Shown: positions 1 through 9,202, counted from the stretch's first letter. The stretch: DNA of 64,000 nt from Rossellomorea marisflavi (GCF_022170785.1 NZ_CP081870.1:1166001-1230000), one strand, 5' to 3'. The notes: generated by a model not told the origin, from the letters alone. Made by a program: numbers and translations.

Positions 1-791
1 GGACGATTTGCGCTCTCGTAGGAACGAACGGAGCGGGGAAGAGCACGCTCTTCAAGATGATCATGAATCTGGTAAAGCCGGATAAAGGGACTATCTCGAT
101 CTTCGGAAAGCCTGTAAATGGTGATGATGAGGAATGGAAATCCCACCTATCCTATCAGTCTCAGCAGATGGATGGAGTAGATTTTCTTACAGGTGAAGAT
201 CTCCGACAGCTGATGTCCCGCTACTATCCGGACTGGGACGAATCGTTATTTCAGCGGGTCGTTTCCACCTTGGAAATCCCGCTGAACAAAAAAGGCAAAA
301 AACTCAGCCCGGGAATGCAGGCGAAGCTCAGTATAGCCCTCACCTTGGGATGCAATGCCCCTGTGATGCTGCTGGATGAACCGACGGCTTCCATGGACAT
401 TCCGTCCCGTAAGCTCGTCATCGATCTTCTTGCCGAAATTATGGAGACGGGGGAGAAGACGATTCTATTGGCCACGCATCATGTGGATGATCTGAAGAAG
501 CTCGCAGACTACTTGATTTTCTTTGATGGGGATGAAGTGGGGGAGCCGGTTGAGAAGGATGAGTTGGTCGCCTCACACCGACTTTTGTGGCTGGATCAAC
601 CTGTCCCTTTTGACGAACCGTTGCCTGGTGAGCTGAAACGGACTTACGGCAAGGTGATCTTGACAAACGATCCAGATCAAACAAGGGATGCCCTCCGTCA
701 GCACTCTATTTCTATCATGGAAGAGCAGGTGCCGGATTTGGAAACGGTCGTTACTGAATTATTAACAAAGGGAGTGAAGCATTATGCCTAA
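1..791 (+). CDS. ABC transporter ATP-binding protein, 5' truncated by the window edge
   Basis: The reading frame is open from base 3, so the start lies outside the window; 262 residues are visible. The Walker A loop GTNGAGKST is at visible residues 7-15, followed by an LSPGMQAKL signature and a VMLLDEPT Walker B. The C-terminal 80 residues form an accessory domain like those of YtrB-type exporter ATPases (family resemblance, not proven). It overlaps the next ATPase gene by 8 bases, so the two are co-translated. The membrane partner of this ATPase is not in view; it may lie upstream or be the permease at 1697. The class is certain, the substrate unknown. Confidence 0.9.
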   Translation, partial: TICALVGTNGAGKSTLFKMIMNLVKPDKGTISIFGKPVNGDDEEWKSHLSYQSQQMDGVDFLTGEDLRQLMSRYYPDWDESLFQRVVSTLEIPLNKKGKKLSPGMQAKLSIALTLGCNAPVMLLDEPTASMDIPSRKLVIDLLAEIMETGEKTILLATHHVDDLKKLADYLIFFDGDEVGEPVEKDELVASHRLLWLDQPVPFDEPLPGELKRTYGKVILTNDPDQTRDALRQHSISIMEEQVPDLETVVTELLTKGVKHYA

Positions 792-1713
792 AACCATTCT
801 TAAGGTCAGCAACGTCCAGAAGACGTTCAAAAAACAGCAGGTCCTGCACGGCGTGTCCTTCGATGTGAAGGAAGGGGAGATCACAGCCCTCCTCGGACCG
901 AATGGAGCCGGGAAGTCAACGACCATCCGGAGCATCATGGGGATCCTCTTCCCGGATGAGGGGCATATCCAGTTCAGCGGAGAAGAAGAAGGAGTCATCC
1001 CGAAGCATGCCATCGGCTACCTTCCCGAAGAACGCGGACTCTATAAAAATGTGAAAATCATGGATATCCTCCTGTATTTTGCTGAACTGAAGGATTACCC
1101 GATCAAAAAAGCCAAGGAGCGTGCACTTCATTACTTGAAGAAATTCGGACTTGAAGGGAAAGACAAGGTATCGATCGAAGAGCTATCCAAGGGGATGGGG
1201 CAGAAGGTGCAGTTCATCGCTTCCATCATCCACGAGCCGAAGCTGCTCATTCTCGACGAACCGTTCTCCGGACTCGATCCTGTCAGTCAGGAAGTATTCA
1301 AAGACGAGATCCGCGAATTGGCACGCAGTGGTACGGCTGTACTCCTGTCCGCTCACCAGATGAACCTTGTGGAAGAAATGGCCGACCGCCTCATCATGAT
1401 CCATAAGGGAAGGGAAGTGATCAGCGGCACGATGGACGAAGTGAAGGAGAAATACGCGAACTTCAAGTGCACGATCCAAGGCTCCAATCGCGTAGAAATG
1501 CTGGAGGCGATTCCACAGGTCACACGGGTGGAACAGTCTGAGCAGGTATCGACGCTCTACCTCGACTCAGAGGTGCACATTCCATCTTGGATTCGCACGC
1601 TTCCTGAAGGGATTTCAATCAATGAACTGAAGATCGACCGCATCACCCTGCATGAGATCTTCATCGATATCGCCACTGATAAGCAAGGAAAGGAACGTGA
1701 AAAAAGTGCGTAA
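784..1713 (+). CDS. yhaQ: ABC exporter ATP-binding protein, YhaQ/NatA-like
   Basis: This 309-residue ATPase has Walker A GPNGAGKST at residues 38-46, a signature reading LSKGMGQKV, Walker B LLILDEP near residue 157 and an H-loop in LLSAHQM. Its C-terminal extension of about 80 residues is typical of the NatA/YhaQ family, which powers Na+ or drug export with a NatB/YhaP permease. The permease gene starts inside this gene's 3' end (17-base overlap), so the two form one translational unit. The ATG at 784 sits inside the last codons of the preceding ATPase gene. Substrate is inferred only from family; the symbol is by homology. Confidence 0.85.
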   Translation: MPKTILKVSNVQKTFKKQQVLHGVSFDVKEGEITALLGPNGAGKSTTIRSIMGILFPDEGHIQFSGEEEGVIPKHAIGYLPEERGLYKNVKIMDILLYFAELKDYPIKKAKERALHYLKKFGLEGKDKVSIEELSKGMGQKVQFIASIIHEPKLLILDEPFSGLDPVSQEVFKDEIRELARSGTAVLLSAHQMNLVEEMADRLIMIHKGREVISGTMDEVKEKYANFKCTIQGSNRVEMLEAIPQVTRVEQSEQVSTLYLDSEVHIPSWIRTLPEGISINELKIDRITLHEIFIDIATDKQGKEREKSA

Positions 1714-2914
1714 TAGTTTAAAAGTAGCCAAATGGGAGTTTAAGAGGAACGTCAAGAACAAATCCTTCCTGATTTCACTCGTCCTCACGCCGTTGATTGC
1801 GATTATCTTTGCCGTCCTGCCGTCCCTATTCGCAGGGGGAGGGGACACGCCCGTCCATGTGTATGTAAAGGATGATACGGGGATCTGGAAGGATGAAGTG
1901 GCACCGCTTTTGAAGCAGGCGGATCTGGATTGGAGCGTGACACTGACGGATAAAGATCAAACGGAAATGGAGAAGGATTTCCGAGATGAGGAGGATATGG
2001 CGTATATCCCCTTGACCAAAGAGGCTGTGGAAAAGGGTCAGATCATCTTTCTGACCACGGAAGAGATCCCTGATTCGTTTGCGTCGGACGTGCATATCCT
2101 GGCGCAGCCCCTCCAGCATCTTAGGCTGACGGAGGCAGGACTCACGGATGAGCAGCTTCAAGCGGTCTCCACCGATATCTCTTTCACAGCGCAGGAACTT
2201 GCTGGTGAAGACGGTTCAGGTGACTTCCTGCGGAAAGCAGTGCCTGGTGCAGCGGCAGGGCTCGTCCTGTTTTCCATCATCATGACGGGGATGATGATCG
2301 TGCAAAGCGCTTCTCAGGAAAAAAAGGAGAAGGTGTCGGAAATCATCCTGTCGTCCCTTACCCCAAGTGAGTTGATGCAAGGGAAGATCATCGGATATTT
2401 CTTCCTTGGAATCTTGCAGGTCGGTTTTTGGATTGCCGTCGCTCTTCCAGCCATTGCGATCCGCTTCGATGAGTTTCCGGTCATGGACTATCTCCTCGTT
2501 CCTGAGCTGTTGCTCCTCGTCTTCATTGCGCTCCTTGGCTATCTCCTATTCGCAGCTCTCTTTGTCGGACTCGGTGCGACGATGGAGGATATGAGCTCGA
2601 CAAGCAACTTCCAGGGCATGATCCTCATGCTGCCATTTTTCCCGTTCATCCTCATTTCACCGGTTCTTTCTGATCCGAATGGATTGATCGCCACGATTGC
2701 CAGTTATGTACCGTTCACCTCACCCGCCATCCTGATCCTGAGGCTTTCCTTACTCGATCAATGGCCGTGGCTCGAGATCATCGGTGCCATCGCAGTCCTC
2801 ATCCTGAGTATCTGGGTGATGATCAAGATCGCCGGAAAAATCTTCGAAGTCGGCATCCTCCTCTATGGGAAGAATGCCAGCATCGGAGAGATCATCAAAT
2901 GGGTTAAATCATGA
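1697..2914 (+). CDS. yhaP: ABC exporter permease, YhaP/NatB-like
   Basis: The 405-residue membrane protein has one N-terminal transmembrane helix (about residues 18-38), an extracytoplasmic domain of about 140 residues, then five or six C-terminal helices, the ABC2-type layout of NatB/YhaP. I chose the GTG at 1697 (reading MKKVRNSLKVAKWEFKRN) because AAGGAAAGGA lies just upstream; an ATG at 1652 would add 15 residues that read as the other frame of yhaQ. It partners the ATPase encoded immediately upstream. The symbol follows family resemblance. Confidence 0.85.
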   Translation: MKKVRNSLKVAKWEFKRNVKNKSFLISLVLTPLIAIIFAVLPSLFAGGGDTPVHVYVKDDTGIWKDEVAPLLKQADLDWSVTLTDKDQTEMEKDFRDEEDMAYIPLTKEAVEKGQIIFLTTEEIPDSFASDVHILAQPLQHLRLTEAGLTDEQLQAVSTDISFTAQELAGEDGSGDFLRKAVPGAAAGLVLFSIIMTGMMIVQSASQEKKEKVSEIILSSLTPSELMQGKIIGYFFLGILQVGFWIAVALPAIAIRFDEFPVMDYLLVPELLLLVFIALLGYLLFAALFVGLGATMEDMSSTSNFQGMILMLPFFPFILISPVLSDPNGLIATIASYVPFTSPAILILRLSLLDQWPWLEIIGAIAVLILSIWVMIKIAGKIFEVGILLYGKNASIGEIIKWVKS

Positions 2915-2916
2915 GA

Positions 2917-2969
2917 CATGGGGACGGTTCCGATGCGGCAAAAAATGACGCACAGGAACCGTCCCCATG
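2917..2969. repeat. Perfect 15-bp inverted repeat (REP-like hairpin)
   Basis: CATGGGGACGGTTCC at 2917-2931 is exactly complementary to 2955-2969; the arms flank a 23-base centre containing a further GCG/CGC match. It begins 3 bases after the yhaP stop codon. There is no T-run, so it is not a classic terminator. From memory, GGGGACGGTTC palindromes recur between genes in Bacillaceae genomes, which fits a REP or MITE remnant; that attribution is inference. Confidence 0.7.
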
Positions 2970-3035
2970 CTGCATTGTCAAACGTCTGATTATTTGAAAT
3001 AATGGGGATGTATGGAAAAGGGAAGGGGTACTTGC

Positions 3036-3605
3036 ATGTATTGGGTTGTGGCATTATTTGATGAAGAGACTGAACAAAAGGTGATGGATATCTGGCAGGA
3101 GCTCTGTGATCAATCCATCTCGTATTATGTGAATAAAGTCAAGGATGGGAAGCCCCATCTCACTCTCGCAAGTTATGAGCAATTGGACAAGGAGACGTTT
3201 ATTTCAAAGCTTGAAACCTACTGTGAAGGGAAGGAAGAGGTAGCCCTCACCTTCAATACCGTGGGGTCGTTCCTGAATCACGACACGGTCTTCCTTTCTC
3301 CGGTCATCACTACCGATCTATTGAAGCTGCATGGAGCCTATCACCAAGCGTTTGCCCACTACAAAGAGGCTTCCAACGAGCTATACGAGCCTGAACAGTG
3401 GATCCCCCATTGCACATTGGCCAACCAGCCGGTTACAGGAAACCTATCCGACGTGTTCGGTTATTGCCAGAAGCATGTAGAGCCGATTTCAGGCACCATT
3501 GATCGGATTGCCATAATTGAGAAAGTCGGTGAAGAAAATGGGAAGCTCGTGGCTCCTGTGATTTATACAAAAAGATTATCCAAGAGTGGGGTGTCGAACA
3601 GATGA
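3036..3605 (+). CDS. 2H phosphoesterase (2'-5' RNA ligase family)
   Basis: The 189-residue protein carries two H-x-T/S-type motifs, HLTL at residues 41-44 and HCTL at 125-128, which together form the catalytic dyads of the 2H phosphoesterase superfamily. Such proteins hydrolyse 2',3'-cyclic phosphodiesters or join RNA ends. The ATG at 3036 (MYWVVALF) has GGGAAGGGG 8 bases upstream; the ATG at 3012 would add eight charged residues and has no good site. The stop overlaps the start of the next gene, so the two are coupled. Its substrate here is unknown. Confidence 0.8.
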   Translation: MYWVVALFDEETEQKVMDIWQELCDQSISYYVNKVKDGKPHLTLASYEQLDKETFISKLETYCEGKEEVALTFNTVGSFLNHDTVFLSPVITTDLLKLHGAYHQAFAHYKEASNELYEPEQWIPHCTLANQPVTGNLSDVFGYCQKHVEPISGTIDRIAIIEKVGEENGKLVAPVIYTKRLSKSGVSNR

Positions 3606-5284
3606 TGGACGAATGGACCCTCCACCCACTGATACCCGATGATGTTGACTTGGATATTGCACGGATTACATCTGGGTTAGAGAGAGTTACGAAGAATGGA
3701 GTTTTGTCCAAAAAAATTTTGACCCTTCAAGAGATTTATTCGAGATGCTATGAATATCTTGAACTGGCAGTGTGCATCACCTGGAAAGATAAGAAATATC
3801 CGATGGGTAAACAGTTGGACGGGAAGGCAGAAGAGCTGATGGGGCGCTATAAACAGATCGAGTCAGAGGTGAAGCGGGAATGTCGTCAGTTAGCGGATGA
3901 CGAGTGGAGTCGACTGGCCGATTCCGAGGAGTTGGTTTCCCTCAAGCCTGTACTGTCCACCTGGCGTCTGCCCTCTCCTGGGAGCCATGAGCTCGAAGCG
4001 GACGGTCTCCATGCATGGGCTGAGCTATACGGAATGGCTTCGGAACAAGTGAAACCCAGATGGAAAGGCAAAGAGATTCCCCTCGGTGAAGCAGTAAGGC
4101 TTGTCTATTATTCGAACGATCGGCCATCGAGGGTCGAATTCTTCAAGGAATGGACCAAGGAGTGGGAGAAAGTCAGTCATTGGTGTGCCAAGGCATTGAA
4201 TCACATCTCTGGATTCCGGATCAGCAGGGGCGAGGATCCCGTTCAGTCGGCCTATGAAACAAACCGGATCACGCAACAGTCCGTCAATGATATGTGGGCC
4301 TCTGTCCTTGAGCGGAAGGAGATGTTCAACGAGTTCCTCCAGTATAAGCTGGTTCTTCAACGGGAGAAGGATCTGCACTGGACGGATCAATTCGCCCCAC
4401 TCCCTTTGCAGACGGAATTTGGGACCATCCCTTATGAGGAAGCTAAGATCTTGATCGGAAATCTCATCGGAGCTTTTTCGGAGGATGCCGGTCGGTTTGT
4501 CCAGCATGCGTTCAACCATAAGTGGGTCGATGCAGCGCCGTCCCGTCACAAGGTAGTCAGTGCTTTTTGCGCACACTTTCCCAATGCGCGGCAGACGAGG
4601 GTCATGATGAGCTATGAAGGCGACCTTCAGAGTGTGAGTGTGTTAGCCCATGAGCTTGGCCACGCCTACCATTATCATCTTCTGGAGGACCATCCCATGT
4701 TTCTGCAGGATTGTCCACAAGCATTCACGGAAATTGCCTCGACTTTGTTCGAATCTATTCTTATAGAGGAAGCCGTGAAATCTGCTTCTCCCATGGAAAA
4801 AATGCATCTTCTTGATCAGCAGATCAGCCGGGATATCGGCACCATCCTCAATAGCTATGTCCGTCATCGATTCGAGGAAAAGCTTTACGAAAACCGCCGA
4901 ATGGGTGAAGTCGATGCACGCAGGATGAACACGTGGATGGCCGAGGCACAAGAACACGTATTTGGACCGGATATGAAGACTCTTGATCCGACCTTCTGGG
5001 CATCACTTCGCCATTTTTATATCACACGGAAACCGTTCGGCCACTTCCCATATACGGTGGCCCACCTGCTCAGTACGGGGATTTATCATCAGTTAAAAGA
5101 GGCAGAAGATAAGGAGAAACGCTTAATGGAGATGTTGAAGGACACTGCATCACTGACGGTCGAGGAGTTTATGCAGAAACATCTGTCCAGCGGATGCGTA
5201 TGGGAGGCGGCCCTGGATCGAATTCAGGGAAATATAGATACATTCATCGCACTTTCTTCCCGCCAGCTGAAACCAAATCAGTGA
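3602..5284 (+). CDS. M3-family oligoendopeptidase (PepF-like)
   Basis: This 560-residue metallopeptidase contains the zinc motif HELGH at residues 350-354 with the downstream glutamate ligand at about residue 377 (FTEIAS). The all-helical M3B layout and length match oligoendopeptidase F-like cytosolic enzymes that trim short peptides. No signal peptide is present. The start codon overlaps the stop of the 2H phosphoesterase gene (ATGA type). The N-terminal part is shorter than that of classic PepF of about 600 residues. Confidence 0.88.
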   Translation: MMDEWTLHPLIPDDVDLDIARITSGLERVTKNGVLSKKILTLQEIYSRCYEYLELAVCITWKDKKYPMGKQLDGKAEELMGRYKQIESEVKRECRQLADDEWSRLADSEELVSLKPVLSTWRLPSPGSHELEADGLHAWAELYGMASEQVKPRWKGKEIPLGEAVRLVYYSNDRPSRVEFFKEWTKEWEKVSHWCAKALNHISGFRISRGEDPVQSAYETNRITQQSVNDMWASVLERKEMFNEFLQYKLVLQREKDLHWTDQFAPLPLQTEFGTIPYEEAKILIGNLIGAFSEDAGRFVQHAFNHKWVDAAPSRHKVVSAFCAHFPNARQTRVMMSYEGDLQSVSVLAHELGHAYHYHLLEDHPMFLQDCPQAFTEIASTLFESILIEEAVKSASPMEKMHLLDQQISRDIGTILNSYVRHRFEEKLYENRRMGEVDARRMNTWMAEAQEHVFGPDMKTLDPTFWASLRHFYITRKPFGHFPYTVAHLLSTGIYHQLKEAEDKEKRLMEMLKDTASLTVEEFMQKHLSSGCVWEAALDRIQGNIDTFIALSSRQLKPNQ

Positions 5285-5330
5285 TGCAAACGTACTTACT
5301 CCTATACTGCTAAATAAAGGAAGTGGTTGT

Positions 5331-5420
5331 ATGGGAAGGAATGTGAGGAGCGAGCGCGACATCTTTTCCGGAGAAAGAAAGCCGGAGAAGAGCCGCTGGG
5401 TCATCGTTGATATGATGTAG
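5331..5420 (+). CDS. Possible 29-residue small ORF
   Basis: ATG at 5331 follows AAAGGAAG by a normal spacing and the frame runs to TAG at 5418. The product is short, highly charged and starts MGRNVRSERDIFSGERKPEK. It fills the otherwise empty 184-base gap between the peptidase and hydrolase genes. I do not recognise a family. Support is the ribosome binding site and the ordered composition only. Confidence 0.35.
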   Translation: MGRNVRSERDIFSGERKPEKSRWVIVDMM

Positions 5421-5468
5421 CCCGAGGTTTTCGCCAGATTATTCATCCGCTGAAAAGGAGAGAGGAAA

Positions 5469-6179
5469 ATGATTTTACATACAGATGTGACAGGACAAGG
5501 AGCACCCCTTGTATTCCTTCACACAGGCTTACAAACGGGATTGACCGATTTTGAACAACAGGCTGACTTCTTCAAGGGGGCGTACCAGATCATCCGCCCC
5601 GATCTGAGAGGGCACGGTTCATCCGTATCTGATGAGTATGAGAATTTCTTTGAAGACTCGGCGACGGATCTTGCCGAGACGATTGAGCATCTGGAGGTGG
5701 GTGCCGTACATCTGGTTGGTTGCTCACTTGGGGGGCTAGTGGCGCTGTTCTTCGCAAAGCGCTATCCCCATTTGATCAAAAGTGTCACCTTATCAGGGAT
5801 CACGCCTGAGAAACCAACCAATTGGTTGGATCTTCATCGTCAAGATATGGACATGCAAAAAGGGCTGTTGGAAAACCAGGAGGCGTGCCAATATTTCGAT
5901 AGGCTTCACCGATCAGAGTGGAGGAAGCTGATTCAACTCGGTTGGGATGAGAACTGGTATCCTTTCCAAGAAACAGAAAGTTTTGAAGGCATCGATTCAC
6001 CCATCCTGTATATGGTGGGCGAAGGTCAGTCGGCAGAAAGAAACGGGGCACTCTATTATGCTGAAAAAGATGTGAGGATTGCGGTCATCCCGTTTGCCGC
6101 CCATCTTGTCCACAGTGAACAGCCACAGTTATATTCCTTGATCCTTAAAGAATTCCTTTCTCACGTAGACGGGCTGTAA
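5469..6179 (+). CDS. Alpha/beta-fold hydrolase
   Basis: The 236-residue protein has the oxyanion-side motif HTGLQTG near the N-terminus, the nucleophile elbow GCSLGG around residue 85 and a C-terminal histidine in the AAHLVHS stretch, the expected order for the Ser-Asp-His triad. It lacks a signal peptide and a long cap domain. The ATG at 5469 has AAAAGGAGAGAGG just upstream. Substrate cannot be told: esterase, lactonase or related. Confidence 0.82.
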   Translation: MILHTDVTGQGAPLVFLHTGLQTGLTDFEQQADFFKGAYQIIRPDLRGHGSSVSDEYENFFEDSATDLAETIEHLEVGAVHLVGCSLGGLVALFFAKRYPHLIKSVTLSGITPEKPTNWLDLHRQDMDMQKGLLENQEACQYFDRLHRSEWRKLIQLGWDENWYPFQETESFEGIDSPILYMVGEGQSAERNGALYYAEKDVRIAVIPFAAHLVHSEQPQLYSLILKEFLSHVDGL

Positions 6180-6242
6180 GAGAAGGAAGCATATGGTAGA
6201 ATGTGATAAATAGACTGATTTTTTAGACAGGGAGTGCTGACT

Positions 6243-8306
6243 ATGGAAATGCCCGCCGCATCCCGGAATGAGATGGGGATGGAGGTTCAGGAATTGAATA
6301 AGACCCTCATGATCTTCCGGCAGATAGAGCCTCTCCTCTACGCCATCGGCCGCTCCCATGGTTGTGGGGACGAGGAGATTGCACGTATCCTTTTCAACTG
6401 CATCTTTACGCTTCACGATCAAAAGAAGAAGCATGGTCGGGAAAAGGACCGTCATGCACTCATTACTCTGTTCATGAAAGAATGCAGGGGGATTGCGAGG
6501 CCGGTGGAGGGGCAAGAGTTCCCTTCGGTGATCAGCAGGATGAATGAAAGTGAACGTGAAGCGGTTTTACTTGTATATGGCGCAGGTCTTTCAATAGGAG
6601 ATGTTTCTTCGGTCATGAAGAAGCCGGAGGATGAAGTGAAGGAAGACCTCCTCAGGGGGATTCGCTTCATTCGTAAACACCCCGATGTGGAAGGATGTCC
6701 TGAGTACCATCGTCTGTACGTGGACTATCTTGAACGAAGCATCGAACGGACGGAGAAGGTCGCATTTGAAATGCATATTCATCAGTGCCCCGGGTGTCAG
6801 GAAGACCTTGCCACCTTTCAGGAAACGCTCCTGGAGCTACGGGAATTCTTTGAACGGAGTCATGTTCCTGAAGGGTTCCGGCTGAAGCTTGATGGGCTGA
6901 TCGACACGGAGCTGGAGACAAGAAAGAAAAAGAACAATAAGCGGAAGCGCACGGGTATCATTGCCTTGGTCGCAGCCTTTCTATTACTATTTACGGGTTT
7001 TATAACAGATGGATTCGCCTCGATCTACTATACATATGCAGACTGGAAGAATGACGAAGATCCCCTGCTTCGTGAGTTCTATCAATCTGGAATCGGTGAA
7101 CGCCTGAACCTTACAGCAGAAGACAATGGTGTGAAAATCACAATCAAGACCGCTATCGCCGATGAGATCCAGACGCTGGTTTATTATGAAATTGAAGATA
7201 TGGAGAAGGACAGACGGTTGATGGTGGATACGGAAAATGGGTTCAGCCTGGTAAATCAAATTGATTTCCAGGATGAAGGAGGAAGCTTTTACTTGGAAGA
7301 AGGTAAAAGTGAAGAAGGAAATGAGGAAGAAAGAAATATACACAAAGGATCCTTCTCACTTCCTCCGATCGTAGATGATGTGGAGAATCCCCTCATAAAA
7401 CTCAGTTTTACCCAATTGATAACGATGAGCCCCGATATGAAATCCACTATGGAAGTGTATGCAACCAACGCTATTGAAGAAATGGAGAGGACAGGAGGAG
7501 ACTGGGAGTTCGAAATCCCTGTTGAAAAGCAGGAATCCCGTGTGATGAAATTGGGTCAGGAAATCGAGGTGGAAGGGTTGCCGGTCAGGCTTGATGAAGT
7601 GATTATCGCGCCAACTACGACTGCCCTCACGTACAGTATCCGTGAAGGCCAAGAAGAACCCTCTTCCATCTTCCATCTGCTTTTTGATTCTATTAAGACG
7701 AAGGAAAAGGCCGCTTCATTAAACTGGTTAAGTTGGCCGACTTTCCTGGAAGATTACAATGATGGATGGAGCGCATACCGACAAAATTTTGATTCATTGT
7801 ATTTTGAAGAGTTGAAGGAACCGGAGCTCGTGTTCTCCACTCTTCAAATGCATGTGTCTGAACAGCTGAAATTTAAAATTGATTTCACTAAACCGTTTCC
7901 TCAAGTCCATGAATATGGAGGGGGAACTATCTTAGTGGAAGAACCGCCAAAAGATCGTCCGGGCGAAGTCACGATGAAGATGCCACTAACGGATAATCGA
8001 GACTTCGATACCGTTTCCATCATGTCAAAAGAAGAATTCGAAGGCGAAGGAGATTTTCGAAATGATGGGGAAATGGAGAGCGTGTATTTGGACCGTAACG
8101 GAAAAGAGTTTCAGGAGGAAGACTGGGACTATGAGGAAGTCATGAAAGGGAATTATCCTCGGTCACTAACGGTGAAGCAATCGTTTAAAATGTTCAAGCA
8201 AGGGAAGCCAGCTCCTGACCTAATCCCCACCGAGTTTATAATCGACGGGTACGAAAAAACCGTTTTTCTGGATCAATCCGTACCACTGAAGTTTAAAAAT
8301 AAGTAA
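6243..8306 (+). CDS. Sigma-like / zinc-finger anti-sigma / DUF4179 membrane fusion protein
   Basis: The 687-residue protein combines domains normally on separate proteins. Residues about 15-65 resemble a degenerate sigma region 2 and 100-145 a sigma region 4 (starts MNESEREAVLLVYGAGLS). Residues 176-190 hold an HxxxCxxC zinc-finger anti-sigma motif (C182, C185). A basic stretch and one transmembrane helix follow at about 238-258, then about 425 extracytoplasmic residues of DUF4179 type. I place the start at ATG 6243 because GGGAG lies 8 bases upstream; GTG 6234 is too close. The sigma assignment is from pattern only and may no longer be functional. Confidence 0.7.
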   Translation: MEMPAASRNEMGMEVQELNKTLMIFRQIEPLLYAIGRSHGCGDEEIARILFNCIFTLHDQKKKHGREKDRHALITLFMKECRGIARPVEGQEFPSVISRMNESEREAVLLVYGAGLSIGDVSSVMKKPEDEVKEDLLRGIRFIRKHPDVEGCPEYHRLYVDYLERSIERTEKVAFEMHIHQCPGCQEDLATFQETLLELREFFERSHVPEGFRLKLDGLIDTELETRKKKNNKRKRTGIIALVAAFLLLFTGFITDGFASIYYTYADWKNDEDPLLREFYQSGIGERLNLTAEDNGVKITIKTAIADEIQTLVYYEIEDMEKDRRLMVDTENGFSLVNQIDFQDEGGSFYLEEGKSEEGNEEERNIHKGSFSLPPIVDDVENPLIKLSFTQLITMSPDMKSTMEVYATNAIEEMERTGGDWEFEIPVEKQESRVMKLGQEIEVEGLPVRLDEVIIAPTTTALTYSIREGQEEPSSIFHLLFDSIKTKEKAASLNWLSWPTFLEDYNDGWSAYRQNFDSLYFEELKEPELVFSTLQMHVSEQLKFKIDFTKPFPQVHEYGGGTILVEEPPKDRPGEVTMKMPLTDNRDFDTVSIMSKEEFEGEGDFRNDGEMESVYLDRNGKEFQEEDWDYEEVMKGNYPRSLTVKQSFKMFKQGKPAPDLIPTEFIIDGYEKTVFLDQSVPLKFKNK

Positions 8307-8314
8307 TGTGCCAT

Positions 8315-8348
8315 AAAAAAAGAAGGCCTACCTAGGCCCTCTTTTTTT
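8315..8348. terminator. Bidirectional rho-independent terminator
   Basis: An AAAAAAAGAAGGCCTA arm pairs with TAGGCCCTCTTTTTTT across a 2-base centre. It ends the 6243-8306 gene on the plus strand and overlaps the stop codon of the convergent zinc-ribbon gene. Confidence 0.85.
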
Positions 8349-8647
8349 CACCACATGGCTTCTTCTTCACTTGTAAGGGTGTAGAATGTTGGCATCCGTG
8401 TGAGAACCGCAGCAAACGTAACTAGCTGGATCGATACGATGATCGACATAGGCAAGGATACTGCGACAAGCGGTAAACTAATCACCAACGGAATCATGGC
8501 CAGGACGCTCATGTGGTTGCGCGAGCGCCGCGACAGATACTGAGTTGCTCCACATTCCGGACAAGTGATGGAACGCTTGAAGGTGAAGATCTTCTTGAAG
8601 GTTTGTTGCCATGTCCATTCCGTGTTGCAGTGTTGACAGACGGGCAT
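8348..8647 (-). CDS. Small membrane protein with CXXC zinc ribbon
   Basis: The 99-residue product begins MPVCQHCNTEW and has two CxxC pairs (C4/C7 and C29/C32) forming a probable zinc ribbon, then two hydrophobic helices at about 46-66 and 66-84. This matches the CXXC-20-CXXC family of unknown function common in Bacillus. The start at 8647 has a strong upstream GAAAGGAGTGATCTC. The longer open frame reaching 9088 is antisense to the next gene and is not used. Confidence 0.8.
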   Translation of the reverse strand: MPVCQHCNTEWTWQQTFKKIFTFKRSITCPECGATQYLSRRSRNHMSVLAMIPLVISLPLVAVSLPMSIIVSIQLVTFAAVLTRMPTFYTLTSEEEAMW

Positions 8648-8702
8648 GAGATCACTCCTTTCGAAGGATAAATTTATTTTACCATAATATGGAGGTTGTT
8701 GT

Positions 8703-9200
8703 GTGGAATTTCGAAAAGTCCATCCTGATGATGCAGGGAAGATCGTTAGACTGATGAAGGAAGTAGAGAAGACTTCACCGTACATGATGATGGAGGGGGG
8801 AGAGAGGAGGACGACGCCCGAGCAGTTCAAGACATTTCTGGAGCGGATCGGCGACTCCTCCACCATACTGGCTGCGGAAGAATCGGAAGAGTTCGTGGGG
8901 TACGTCATGATCCTGACCGAGTCAACGAGGAAAACGTCCCACCGGGCATATATGGTGATCGGCATCCGAGAAGACTGGCGCGGTAAGGGGCTGGGGAAAT
9001 CCCTGATTCGGGAAGGGATAGAGTGGGCAAAGGAACGATCCCTCACCAGGCTTGAATTGACGGTCGTCACCGATAATGAACCGGCCATCGCCCTCTACCG
9101 GAAGATGGGATTCGAGATCGAGGGGACAAAACGTCAGTCATTGTACATCGACGGGCGGTATCATGATGAATATTATATGGCACAGCTATTGGAGGCTTGA
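8703..9200 (+). CDS. GNAT family N-acetyltransferase
   Basis: The 165-residue protein shows the acetyl-CoA binding motif R-x-x-G-x-G as EDWRGKGLGKSL followed by the motif B region ALYRKMGFEIEG. The GTG at 8703 is preceded by GGAGG at 8691-8695. It lies 2 bases before the NUDIX gene, so both are probably translated together. The acceptor substrate is unknown. Confidence 0.85.
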   Translation: MEFRKVHPDDAGKIVRLMKEVEKTSPYMMMEGGERRTTPEQFKTFLERIGDSSTILAAEESEEFVGYVMILTESTRKTSHRAYMVIGIREDWRGKGLGKSLIREGIEWAKERSLTRLELTVVTDNEPAIALYRKMGFEIEGTKRQSLYIDGRYHDEYYMAQLLEA

Positions 9201-9202
9201 AT

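Noticed and set aside
8648-9088. Upstream extension of the minus-strand zinc-ribbon gene
   Set aside because: It is antisense to the GNAT gene, and a strong ribosome binding site marks the start at 8647.
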